Source: a virus. Taken from it: a stretch of DNA of 23,073 bases. The stretch spans positions 1 through 23,073 of the IMG/VR virus record IMGVR_UViG_3300007541_000230; one strand, written 5' to 3'. Positions 1 to 5,910 of this stretch are shown here, in pieces; within the stretch, counting starts at the first letter, position 1, and every line of letters begins with the position of its first letter. Made by a program: the position numbers and the translations under genes. Below the pieces are notes generated by a model, which was not told where the DNA came from, ran no database searches, and worked only from the letters and a program-made list of their open reading frames with translations.

Positions 1-99
1 ATCATAAACACTGATCCAATTACAATCGCTGGAATGGACTATCTAGTATCAAGCGGACTGTTAACCCGTGAACGAGCAGACGAAATATTGGGTGGTTGA
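1..99 (+). CDS. C-terminal fragment, probable portal (head-tail connector) protein
   Basis: Frame 1 is open from the first base and ends at TGA 97-99, giving the last 32 residues of a protein whose 5' part lies outside the window. The tail ends in GLLTRERADEILGG, an amphipathic helix. No motif identifies it by itself. The call rests on position: in T7-like phages the portal gene lies directly upstream of the scaffold and capsid genes, which follow here after an accessory island. The portal is the dodecameric ring through which DNA is packaged and ejected. Another structural gene is possible, so confidence is moderate. Confidence 0.5.
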   Translation: MINTDPITIAGMDYLVSSGLLTRERADEILGG

Positions 100-125
100 T
101 TTTACTTTTTTTATAGGAGTATAAA

Positions 126-299
126 ATGGCAGCTAAAAAGAAATGGATTCAAAAAGCAATTAAACGCCCTGGAGCTCTAACTAAAAAAGCCAAAGCTTCA
201 GGAAAATCAATTTCTGAGTACTGCAAAGGTTCAAAATTAACGACCCAAACTAAACGTCAATGTAACCTTGCTAAGACCCTAAAAGGGTTCAATAAATAA
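126..299 (+). CDS. Small basic protein, 57 aa (marine-phage WIQKAIKRPG type)
   Basis: The ATG at 126 lies 6 bases after an AGGAG ribosome site (115-119), and the frame ends at TAA 297-299. The protein is highly basic, with a WIQKAIKRPGALTKKAKASG start, a central EYC and a C-terminal TKRQCNLAKTLKGF. I recall similar short Lys-rich proteins with a WIxKAIKxPG start and a xxRRAxLAKTLKK end from marine and T7-like phages, where they have no assigned function. It has two cysteines, no membrane segment and no signal peptide. It is the first gene of the island between the presumed portal and the scaffold. A nucleic-acid-binding or virion role is plausible from its charge only. Confidence 0.8.
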   Translation: MAAKKKWIQKAIKRPGALTKKAKASGKSISEYCKGSKLTTQTKRQCNLAKTLKGFNK

Positions 300-333
300 C
301 CAAGGTAATAGAAAACTGTTTTAGGAGAGAACT

Positions 334-492
334 ATGCCCAAAGATGCGTGTTACAACAAGGTTATGAGAGCTTACGGAGGCAAGCACAGTGCTTATGCTT
401 CTGGAGCTATGGTCAAATGTCGTAAGGTTGGAGCCGCTAACTGGGGCAATAAGTCCAAGAAAGGAGGAAAGTCAAATGCCAAAAGTAGGTAA
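334..492 (+). CDS. Small basic protein, 52 aa (SAYASGAMVKCRK motif)
   Basis: The ATG at 334 follows TTAGGAGAG (321-329), and the stop is TAA 490-492. The protein has two cysteines and the block HSAYASGAMVKCRKVGAANWG, followed by a Lys/Gly/Ser tail. I recall the block SAYASGxxVxCRKxGAxNxG as recurring in marine phage proteins, sometimes fused to other small basic modules; no function is known to me. The last 17 bases overlap the next gene, whose ribosome site (AGGAGG 462-467) lies inside this coding sequence, so translation of the two is probably linked. There is no predicted membrane segment. Confidence 0.8.
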   Translation: MPKDACYNKVMRAYGGKHSAYASGAMVKCRKVGAANWGNKSKKGGKSNAKSR

Positions 493-580
493 AAAGAAAT
501 TCCCATATACTGCCAAAGGTAAAGCTGCAGCTAAGGCTGAAGCTAAGAAAACAGGCAAGAAAATGACCAAGGGTTATTGA
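476..580 (+). CDS. Small Lys/Ala-rich protein, 34 aa
   Basis: An open frame extends upstream to 389, but the start chosen is ATG 476. It has a strong AGGAGG site (462-467) 8 bases upstream, and the resulting product begins MPKVGKKKFPYTAKGKAA. Short phage proteins that start MPxVxGKKFPYTxxGxAAAKxAKK are familiar near structural genes; their function is unknown to me. More than a third of the residues are lysine. Starting here gives a 17-base overlap with the preceding gene, whereas the upstream start would bury almost the whole of this frame in that gene without a ribosome site. Confidence 0.78.
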   Translation: MPKVGKKKFPYTAKGKAAAKAEAKKTGKKMTKGY

Positions 581-581
581 T

Positions 582-818
582 ATGGCTGACTTTTCTCTAG
601 AAAAGAAACAAGGTTTACATGGTTGGTTTAAACGAAACAAAGGTAAAGGCTGGGTAAATTGTAAAACAGGTGGTCCCTGTGGTCGCAAATCGCGATCAGA
701 AGGTGGATCCTATCCAGCCTGCCGTCCTACAAAAGCTCAATGTACAAGTAAAGGCGTCAAAGCTAAAAAAAGCTCTAAGCCAGTTTCTTGGGAGTCTAAA
801 AAGAAAGGAAAGAAATAA
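582..818 (+). CDS. Small basic Cys-containing protein, 78 aa (resembles DUF5872-type module)
   Basis: The gene starts one base after the previous stop (TGATATGG). The core reads GLHGWFKRNKGKGWVNC, then KTGGPCGRK, then YPACRPTKAQC, followed by a Lys/Ser-rich tail. The spaced pattern of W, G, C, PCGR and PACRPTxxQC resembles a small module found in marine phages and giant viruses, which I believe is listed as DUF5872; the Pfam label is from memory. Four cysteines lie in the first 55 residues (Cys 27, 33, 47 and 54) and could bind a metal or form disulfides. There is no membrane segment. The stop overlaps the next start (TAATG). The role is unknown; a virion-associated or DNA-binding protein is a guess from charge. 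Confidence 0.85.
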   Translation: MADFSLEKKQGLHGWFKRNKGKGWVNCKTGGPCGRKSRSEGGSYPACRPTKAQCTSKGVKAKKSSKPVSWESKKKGKK

Positions 819-880
819 TGGCTAAGAAAAAAATGTCAAAGAAAAAGAAAGCAGGCTGTGGCTGCGGAGGTAAAAAGTAA
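818..880 (+). CDS. 20-residue Lys-rich peptide with CGCGG motif
   Basis: The ATG at 818 overlaps the previous TAA (TAATG), and the frame ends TAA 878-880, again overlapping the next ATG. The product is only 20 residues: a run of lysines around two methionines, then AGCGCGGKK. The same one-base coupling on both sides, and the GGAGG (866-870) that serves the next gene, argue that this frame is translated as part of the operon. CGC followed by GG could bind a metal, but nothing proves it. Its length makes it easy to miss; conservation in relatives would settle it. Confidence 0.6.
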   Translation: MAKKKMSKKKKAGCGCGGKK

Positions 881-1143
881 TGCATAAATTTAGGTTCTTA
901 GCAAGTGAAGAAAGTTTTGAAAATACAGACACAACTACGGTTCCTCAAGGCTGTACTCATTTTGTTGTAGCTACTTCACATGGAGCTAATACTGATTACA
1001 ATCATGCTCATATGTCTATTGGTGCTTTAAGTGTAATTGTGCCAGCAGGACAGTTTGTAGCTATTGCACAGGCTACTGCTGGTACTGTTCTTACTGGTGG
1101 AGATAATACAGAATCTATTGCGTTTTACGCTATTGAATATTAA
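880..1143 (+). CDS. Hypothetical protein, 87 aa, beta-rich; possible head decoration protein
   Basis: The start at 880 overlaps the previous stop by one base, with GGAGG at 866-870 as ribosome site. Unlike its basic neighbours it is slightly acidic and rich in small and beta-forming residues. Alternating hydrophobic stretches around HFVVATSH, SIGALSVIVPAG and FVAIAQATAGTVLTGG suggest a small beta-barrel or sandwich. There is no signal peptide or membrane helix. I do not recognise the family. Its position before two probable surface-exposed structural proteins and its beta-rich composition would suit a capsid decoration protein, but that is inference only. Confidence 0.75.
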   Translation: MHKFRFLASEESFENTDTTTVPQGCTHFVVATSHGANTDYNHAHMSIGALSVIVPAGQFVAIAQATAGTVLTGGDNTESIAFYAIEY

Positions 1144-1154
1144 GGAGAATAACA

Positions 1155-1508
1155 ATGCCAGCAATTTCAAAAGAACAAGCTTTTGCTTTAGTTTTGGGTG
1201 CTTATGTTGATCCAGCTAATCTTGCTAATAACACAACATTTGACATTAACTCAAGCTTAACAGGCACTGACAAATATAATTGGCTTTTTACAGGTAGCGT
1301 TGATTTACCGACAATTCCAGTTATTGGTAATTTAAATGCACTAACTTTTACTCTTGTAACCACTTCAACTGATGCAGGAAATAATGGTGTTCTTGATTAC
1401 ATTGAAGGTGGCTACATTGGTGGTACTGGACCATTAGATGGTTCTCTTTCAACTGCTGAATTAAATTACCACACCACAGGTCGTGGTATTTTTAAGAAAC
1501 TTAAGTGA
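1155..1508 (+). CDS. Structural-type protein, 117 aa, short paralog of the SGNH protein downstream
   Basis: The ATG at 1155 follows TAAGGAGAATAACA. The N-terminal 30 residues (AISKEQAFALVLGAYVD, then NNTTF) match the start of the next protein (LITPAQGFAMSRGLYID, then NNSTVF). The last 14 residues, NYHTTGRGIFKKLK, match its end, NYHKTGLKLFKKLK. Between them lie about 60 residues rich in T, L, G and D with beta character, in place of the hydrolase domain of the larger paralog. No catalytic motif is visible. The gene probably encodes the minimal form of a virion decoration or fiber-base protein. The family is not recognised. The DNA around the stop (AAGTGAGGT) is also the same in both paralogs, which supports a duplication. 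Confidence 0.8.
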   Translation: MPAISKEQAFALVLGAYVDPANLANNTTFDINSSLTGTDKYNWLFTGSVDLPTIPVIGNLNALTFTLVTTSTDAGNNGVLDYIEGGYIGGTGPLDGSLSTAELNYHTTGRGIFKKLK

Positions 1509-1517
1509 GGTAATCTA

Positions 1518-3161
1518 ATGGGATTAATTACACCAGCTCAGGGTTTTGCAATGTCTAGGGGGTTATATATTGATTTTACTAATATCAATAATAGCACTGT
1601 ATTTACTCCAACTTTTTCATTTAAAAAACTAGTCAGTAATACTCCTATTGATGTTATTAATCTTCCAGGATATGGCTATATTTTTCTAGGAAATAATGAT
1701 ACTTTTTCTTTTGTTCCTCCTGATACATTTATTAGTCGTTTAAATGCTTTAAATTTATCCTTTCATGGTAATACTAAAGTAAAACAAATGTTTGAAAATC
1801 TTATTAATGGAGAAGATTCTTTAGATATTGTTTTAATTGGTGATTCTAATGTAGGATATAGTGTAACAACAGGAATTTATGGTTATGCTAATGGTATATG
1901 CAATACTCTAATTAGTTTAGGAGTTCCTGTGTATGCTTCAAATCTTATTCCTTGTCTGAGTCGAACTGCTGCTGCTCCAGGTTCTTATAAATACATGAGT
2001 GAAGCTGGCGTTACAACTGTAGATCCTGGGCGAACCGCTAATCAAAGCGGCGTTAGTTGGCTTATTCCAGGAAATGAAACAGAATATACAGAAATTTCAG
2101 CTTTATGGAATTCAGGATCTAGTAATGAGTTATCTCCATCAGGCGGCAATACAAGACTAGATTGGTCGTTTTTAGATACGGGTGCTGTTACTAGCGGTTC
2201 ATATTATATTGAAGTATCGTCTGTATTTGGCATTAAAGTACCAATTACTTATCGTGTTGGATATGCTACATTTCCCTCAGGTGGTTTATTTTACCCCCGT
2301 ATTTATTTAACTTCTGGAATTACATTATCTACTACTACAGTTAACTCTACACGAAACGTAAGTGGTGCTTTATATGAAATCCTTGAGTTATCTGCAACAC
2401 CTTCAGACAAAAATAATCTTAACATTCGATGCAGTAAATTTGCTGGCTCTACAGCTGCAACTTCACCTTGCGGTTTCTTATTTGAGTCTGTAGTAAAACA
2501 GAATACTAAAGGTTTTTCTGTTTCGTCTTACTTACATCGTAGTGGCGGACAAACAAATACAAACATTAAAGCAGCAATTCAAGAAACTGAGTCTTCTACT
2601 TTAAAGATTTTTGTCAAAGAACTTAGAGACAGACAAATATATGCTGGAGGTTCTGGAAAAGTTGTATTCTTTACAAACTCAGGTGTTAATGGCAATGAAA
2701 TTTCAGCTGATTGGTTAACAGGAGTACAAGCTCTTGTTTCAAGTATTCGTAATGCATGGTTAAGCAATGGATTCCCTGAAGAAGATTTAGGTATTATTAC
2801 CTCAACAACAGCTCCTCCTGATGCAAATTATATTTCAACTTCTTATACTCAATGGACTGCTCAAAATACTGTAGGTATAAATAATTCAGGATTTTTTGAA
2901 TTTAGTTTTATTTCTATGAGCACATTAACTTCTTCTGCTGAGTTAACTTCAAATCTTTACCATGCTGGAGCTGGAAACACTGTTCACTTAAGTAACGCAG
3001 GATATAATTTTGTCTCTAATAAAATTATCCAACAATTAATTAATGTCGACCCCATTGATACTTTACGATATGGTGGCGATATTCAACAAAACGGCTACCT
3101 CAGTCCATTTGAGGAAAATTATCATAAAACAGGTCTTAAACTTTTTAAAAAACTAAAGTGA
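1518..3161 (+). CDS. Probable virion protein with SGNH/GDSL-type hydrolase (esterase) domain, 547 aa
   Basis: The start at 1518 follows GTGAGGTAATCTA. The N-terminal 30 residues and C-terminal 14 residues match the 117-aa protein upstream. Inside, DIVLIGDSN (GDSN at 108-111) fits block I of SGNH hydrolases with Ser110 as nucleophile. RSGGQTNTN near 342-349 could give the block II glycine, SGVN (388-391) the oxyanion asparagine, and GNTVHLSNAGY (486-496) block V with His490. The usual Asp of the DxxH pair is Asn487 here, so activity is uncertain. About 180 residues of beta-rich sequence (roughly 150-330) lie between blocks I and II and may be a carbohydrate-binding insert. Phage SGNH domains often deacetylate surface glycans; that role here is inferred. 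Very AT-rich. Confidence 0.8.
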   Translation: MGLITPAQGFAMSRGLYIDFTNINNSTVFTPTFSFKKLVSNTPIDVINLPGYGYIFLGNNDTFSFVPPDTFISRLNALNLSFHGNTKVKQMFENLINGEDSLDIVLIGDSNVGYSVTTGIYGYANGICNTLISLGVPVYASNLIPCLSRTAAAPGSYKYMSEAGVTTVDPGRTANQSGVSWLIPGNETEYTEISALWNSGSSNELSPSGGNTRLDWSFLDTGAVTSGSYYIEVSSVFGIKVPITYRVGYATFPSGGLFYPRIYLTSGITLSTTTVNSTRNVSGALYEILELSATPSDKNNLNIRCSKFAGSTAATSPCGFLFESVVKQNTKGFSVSSYLHRSGGQTNTNIKAAIQETESSTLKIFVKELRDRQIYAGGSGKVVFFTNSGVNGNEISADWLTGVQALVSSIRNAWLSNGFPEEDLGIITSTTAPPDANYISTSYTQWTAQNTVGINNSGFFEFSFISMSTLTSSAELTSNLYHAGAGNTVHLSNAGYNFVSNKIIQQLINVDPIDTLRYGGDIQQNGYLSPFEENYHKTGLKLFKKLK

Positions 3162-3170
3162 GGTGAAACT

Positions 3171-3326
3171 ATGAGTATGTTCGGAATGGGCGGTATGGGT
3201 ATGGGCGGTATGGGCATGGGTATGGGCAATGAAATGCCAATGCCAAAAAAGAAGACCAAGAAGAAGGTCACTAAGAAGGCCCCTGCTAAGAAAAAGAAGA
3301 CAATGACTAAGAAGAAGATGAAGTAA
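3171..3326 (+). CDS. Met-Gly/Lys-rich microprotein, 51 aa
   Basis: The ATG at 3171 is preceded by GTGAGGTGAAACT. The first 24 residues are almost only Met and Gly (MSMFGMGGMGMGGMG and onward), with ten methionines. The rest is a lysine-rich tail with the PAKKKK type of pattern. By count, 12 of 51 residues are Met and 16 are Lys. The Met-Gly part is encoded by tandemly repeated ATGGGCGGT units. The stop TAA overlaps the next ATG (TAATG). The frame is real by ribosome site, coupling and operon position. A flexible hydrophobic head and a nucleic-acid-binding tail can be seen, but the function is unknown. Confidence 0.72.
   Translation: MSMFGMGGMGMGGMGMGMGNEMPMPKKKTKKKVTKKAPAKKKKTMTKKKMK
3186..3227 (+). 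repeat. Tandem ATGGGCGGTATGGGY repeat in the Met-Gly microprotein
   Basis: Two adjacent 15-base units (3186-3200 and 3201-3215) differ only in the last base. They are followed by two 6-base ATGGGY units (3216-3227). The repeat is in frame and encodes alternating Met and Gly, so copy number could change by slippage without breaking the frame. Confidence 0.8.
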
Positions 3327-3439
3327 TGTATGGTCGTAAAACAACTAAAGATCAACTAAATTATGTAAAACAACGGACTGGGCCTTCCCCAGACACTAAG
3401 AAACCTAACAAACCTAAGACTCGTTCTCGTAAGAAGTAA
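3326..3439 (+). CDS. Small basic protein, 37 aa
   Basis: The start ATG at 3326 overlaps the stop of the Met-Gly gene (TAATG), and the frame ends at TAA 3437-3439. The product begins MYGRKTTKDQLNYVKQ and ends in a Pro/Lys/Arg tail (KKPNKPKTRSRKK). It is strongly basic, with no cysteine and no membrane segment. It is the last gene before the scaffold. The evidence for translation is the coupling, the clean frame and the similar charge of its neighbours. The family is not recognised. Confidence 0.62.
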   Translation: MYGRKTTKDQLNYVKQRTGPSPDTKKPNKPKTRSRKK

Positions 3440-3462
3440 CGAACAATCAAAGGAGAGTATTT

Positions 3463-4380
3463 ATGTCAGAACTAAATAATGCTGAACAATCCCTTCCTGA
3501 GGGGACTCAGCCAGAGATCGTTAATACCACACCAACTGAAGATCCTGTTACAGCACACGAAAGAGCCGCATTTATGCGCTATGTGCAAGATCAAGGCCAG
3601 AAGATTCCCAGCAACTTTAAGTCGGCTGAGGATTGGTTTAACAGTCTCAAAGAAGCCCAAAAGATGGCTACTCAAAAAGCTCAGGAACTTGCTTCTCTTA
3701 AGAAGCAGTACAATCAAAACGGGGTGACCAATCCCAATTATGTGGACTCACCCCCAGCTCAAGCTCAGCCAGAGCAAGTCGAGGATCTTTCTGGTATTCC
3801 AGAGGATCTAAAAATCAGTACACCACCTACTCCTCAACCATCCTCTAATAAGGTTAGTCAGGAAGATTGGCTTCGTTGGGGCAAGGAAATTGACTCAACG
3901 GGTGCCGTAAGCGAGGCTACCAGACGAGAGATTAAGGAAAAGATGGGTGCTGATGAGGTAATTATTGAGCAGTTAATCAAGGGACGCCAGGCTTTAGCCA
4001 AGCAATCTTGGAATGATGCAGCATCGGTTGTCGGAGGGAATGACAACCTGAAGCGCCTTTTCAAGTGGGCTCAAGAGTCTTTAACTCCTGAAGAAGTGGC
4101 TGCCACTAATCGTGCCTTACAGACCAATGCTTATAAGAATGTCCTCCTTGGACTCAAGGCTCGGTTTGAGCAACAAAATCCAGCAAAGCCGAAGGAACCT
4201 GCGGCATTGCCTAATCGTGTAAATCCTTCTCAGGTTCCACAATCCGTACAAGTATTTAAGAACTTAGCTGAACAACAAGCTGCACTCAGGGACCCACGGT
4301 TCCGAGTAGATTCAAATTATAGAAAAGCAGTCGAAGCTATGGTTTTTAATTCATCTAAGTATGGGTTTAGAAATCGTTAA
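3463..4380 (+). CDS. Scaffolding (capsid assembly) protein, T7 gp9-like, 305 aa
   Basis: The ATG at 3463 lies behind AAAGGAGAG. The protein is hydrophilic and rich in Gln, Glu, Ala and Lys with several Pro-rich linkers, as expected of a scaffold; T7 gp9 has 307 residues. The C-terminal part has LAEQQAALRDPRFRVDSNYR, resembling the xxLxDPRYxxDxxYR block near the end of T7-family scaffolds, followed by a basic end (YGFRNR) that could bind the capsid shell. It sits directly upstream of the major capsid gene, the usual place. Scaffold would fill the prohead core and leave before or during packaging. GC is higher than in the preceding AT-rich paralog pair. Confidence 0.88.
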   Translation: MSELNNAEQSLPEGTQPEIVNTTPTEDPVTAHERAAFMRYVQDQGQKIPSNFKSAEDWFNSLKEAQKMATQKAQELASLKKQYNQNGVTNPNYVDSPPAQAQPEQVEDLSGIPEDLKISTPPTPQPSSNKVSQEDWLRWGKEIDSTGAVSEATRREIKEKMGADEVIIEQLIKGRQALAKQSWNDAASVVGGNDNLKRLFKWAQESLTPEEVAATNRALQTNAYKNVLLGLKARFEQQNPAKPKEPAALPNRVNPSQVPQSVQVFKNLAEQQAALRDPRFRVDSNYRKAVEAMVFNSSKYGFRNR

Positions 4381-4476
4381 CTCCGTACAATCCCTTAGGA
4401 CACGGAACAATTGATGGTTTCTCCTTTGTTTAATGTTTAATAATAATAGAGAGTTTCTATATAAGGAGAAACAAAC
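4381..4476 (+). promoter_or_regulatory. Capsid-gene leader with two competing hairpins around the ribosome site
   Basis: This 96-base gap is the longest noncoding stretch in the window. GTTTCTCCTT (4417-4426) is perfectly complementary to AAGGAGAAAC (4463-4472), which contains the ribosome site of the capsid gene (start 4477); that pairing would hide it. A second GTTTCT copy (4453-4458) can pair with AGAAAC (4467-4472) instead, leaving ATATAAGG as an 8-base loop. A shorter TCCGT/ACGGA pair (4382-4386 and 4402-4406) lies at the start. T7-like phages usually have a phage promoter, and often an RNase III site, before the capsid gene, but I cannot identify a promoter consensus here. Confidence 0.5.
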
Positions 4477-5832
4477 ATGCCAGAAAATACACAAAATTTA
4501 TTCCCTATTGATTCACTTCCAGCCGTTGGTAGTACTGCTCCTGATAATATGGTTGGACATGATGGTTGGCCGTTAGGCGGTCAAGCAGCTTCTGCTACCA
4601 GCATTCCTTCAGTTTCAGGCTCGACCAATCCTTCGTACTGGCTTCCTATTTGGTCAGGCGAGGTCATTAATGCTTATGATCAGTACAATATTTTTGAGCC
4701 AATGGTTACTACTGAAACTATTGAGTCAGGTACAACTAAGCGTTTCCCAGTAACTGGTACCGTTCAACACAAAGGTATTTGGGAAGCTGGTGAAGAGCTT
4801 ATCGGTAATGAAGGTATTTCAACTCCAGGTTGGTTCGATATTTCACTTGATCAGCGTCCAATGGCCGCTTACTTTGAGCTTGATGATATCCACCTCATGC
4901 TTACTCAGTGGGATTACCGCGCTGAGTTAGCTCGCCAAGCTGGTCTTCAGCTTAGCTACATCCGCGACAAGCAAATTGCTTGTATGATTGCTAAGGGTGC
5001 TTTTACTGCTAATCGTAGTCCATTCTCAAGCGATTACTCAGGTATGAATCATTCAAGCAATGTTGTTTTAGCTCCAGATGCTGCATTTAATAAGCTTGGT
5101 CTTCGCGGTGCAAGCCAAACTGAGCGTACTAATGCTGCTCTTAAGCTTCTTGAGTACATTGAGCTTTACATGGTTCGTCTCAGCGAAATCGACGCTACCC
5201 TTGGTGAAGTCTACTGCGCTGTAACTCCACAGGCTTTCCACGACATCCGTGCTCTTGGTATTGCCCGTGATGCTACTGGCCTTCTTGGTGGCGCTGGCCG
5301 TCCATTCTTCGGTGGTGTATCCGAGGCTGGTGGTCTTGGTGCTGGGCTCAACACAGGTATGTTTGGTCTTGGTGAAATGCTTGAGTACATGGGTGTTAAG
5401 ATTGTTAAGAGCAACCACCTTGCTCAACTTGACCACGCTAAGGTTGAAAGTGGTTTAAATGCTAATGCTGCTTCTGGTTTAGACTTAGTTACTGGTCAAT
5501 ACGCAGCTGCTGATGAAGTTACTGTTATTGGTGATCTTGGTGATGCTAAGTATAACTTTGCTTGGTATAACGGTGATGTTGGAGATGGTACTGGCGATCT
5601 TGGTACTACTGTTGTTGGTGATGATGGTGTTGTAGCAGGAAGCCAGACTCTTAAGCCAATTAAGGCACTCATTTGGCAGCGTTCAGCTGTCTGCTCACTA
5701 CGCCTACAGGGTATGAAGGTTGAAACCGTCAAAGATGTCCGTCGTGGTACATTCTTCACCGTCAGCTCAATTATGGCTGGTGCTGGTATCCTTCGCCCAG
5801 AACTCTGCGGCGCAATTCAAGGTACTTATTGA
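4477..5832 (+). CDS. Major capsid protein, T7 gp10-like HK97 fold, 451 aa
   Basis: The start is ATG 4477 with AAGGAG at 4463-4468. Order and sequence fit T7-like capsid proteins: PIWSGEVINAYDQYNIFEP near 57-75, ESGTTKRFPVTGT (83-95), then WEAGEEL and the D/DDIH block (135-140), WDYRAELARQAGLQLSYIRD (145-164) at the start of the long helix, and a C-terminal MAGAGILRPELCGAI block typical of marine podovirus capsids. It is longer than T7 gp10A (345 aa). Part of the excess is a Gly/Asp-rich segment at about 345-390. Codon choice is distinct, with many GCT, GGT and CTT codons and higher GC, as expected of the most highly translated gene. A strong terminator follows directly. Confidence 0.95.
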   Translation: MPENTQNLFPIDSLPAVGSTAPDNMVGHDGWPLGGQAASATSIPSVSGSTNPSYWLPIWSGEVINAYDQYNIFEPMVTTETIESGTTKRFPVTGTVQHKGIWEAGEELIGNEGISTPGWFDISLDQRPMAAYFELDDIHLMLTQWDYRAELARQAGLQLSYIRDKQIACMIAKGAFTANRSPFSSDYSGMNHSSNVVLAPDAAFNKLGLRGASQTERTNAALKLLEYIELYMVRLSEIDATLGEVYCAVTPQAFHDIRALGIARDATGLLGGAGRPFFGGVSEAGGLGAGLNTGMFGLGEMLEYMGVKIVKSNHLAQLDHAKVESGLNANAASGLDLVTGQYAAADEVTVIGDLGDAKYNFAWYNGDVGDGTGDLGTTVVGDDGVVAGSQTLKPIKALIWQRSAVCSLRLQGMKVETVKDVRRGTFFTVSSIMAGAGILRPELCGAIQGTY

Positions 5833-5860
5833 ACTTAATTCTAGTGCTAACTAACTAATG

Positions 5861-5895
5861 CCTAGGGGACCGAAAGGTCCTCTAGGTATTTTTTT
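5861..5895 (+). terminator. Rho-independent terminator after the capsid gene
   Basis: CCTAGGGGACC (5861-5871), a GAAA tetraloop (5872-5875) and GGTCCTCTAGG (5876-5886) form an 11-bp stem with a single G-U pair, followed by TA and seven Ts (5889-5895). The position matches the late terminator after gene 10 in T7, and it should lower expression of the tail genes relative to the capsid gene. Confidence 0.95.
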
Positions 5896-5910
5896 CCCAA
5901 GGAGATTACA

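Noticed and set aside
389-475. Upstream extension of the 34-aa gene (start at 389)
   Set aside because: It would lie inside the 52-aa gene in another frame without a ribosome site, while ATG 476 has a strong AGGAGG site and gives a familiar MPKVGKKKFPYT start.
437-688. Minus-strand frame of 83 codons
   Set aside because: It covers several coupled plus-strand genes, has no ribosome site, and is a shadow of lysine-rich coding sequence (phenylalanine/leucine-rich in reverse).
3122-3355. Minus-strand frames of 77 and 63 codons opposite the Met-Gly gene
   Set aside because: Their unusual composition (His/Ala/Thr or Pro/Ile repeats) is only the complement of the ATGGGCGGT repeat and lysine codons.
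5068-5759. Several minus-strand and alternate-frame open stretches inside the capsid gene
   Set aside because: They are by-products of the strong codon bias of the capsid gene; none has a ribosome site or a plausible protein.
5833-5860. Possible programmed frameshift at the capsid stop, as for T7 gp10B
   Set aside because: No slippery sequence was seen at the stop and the following bases quickly run into the terminator.
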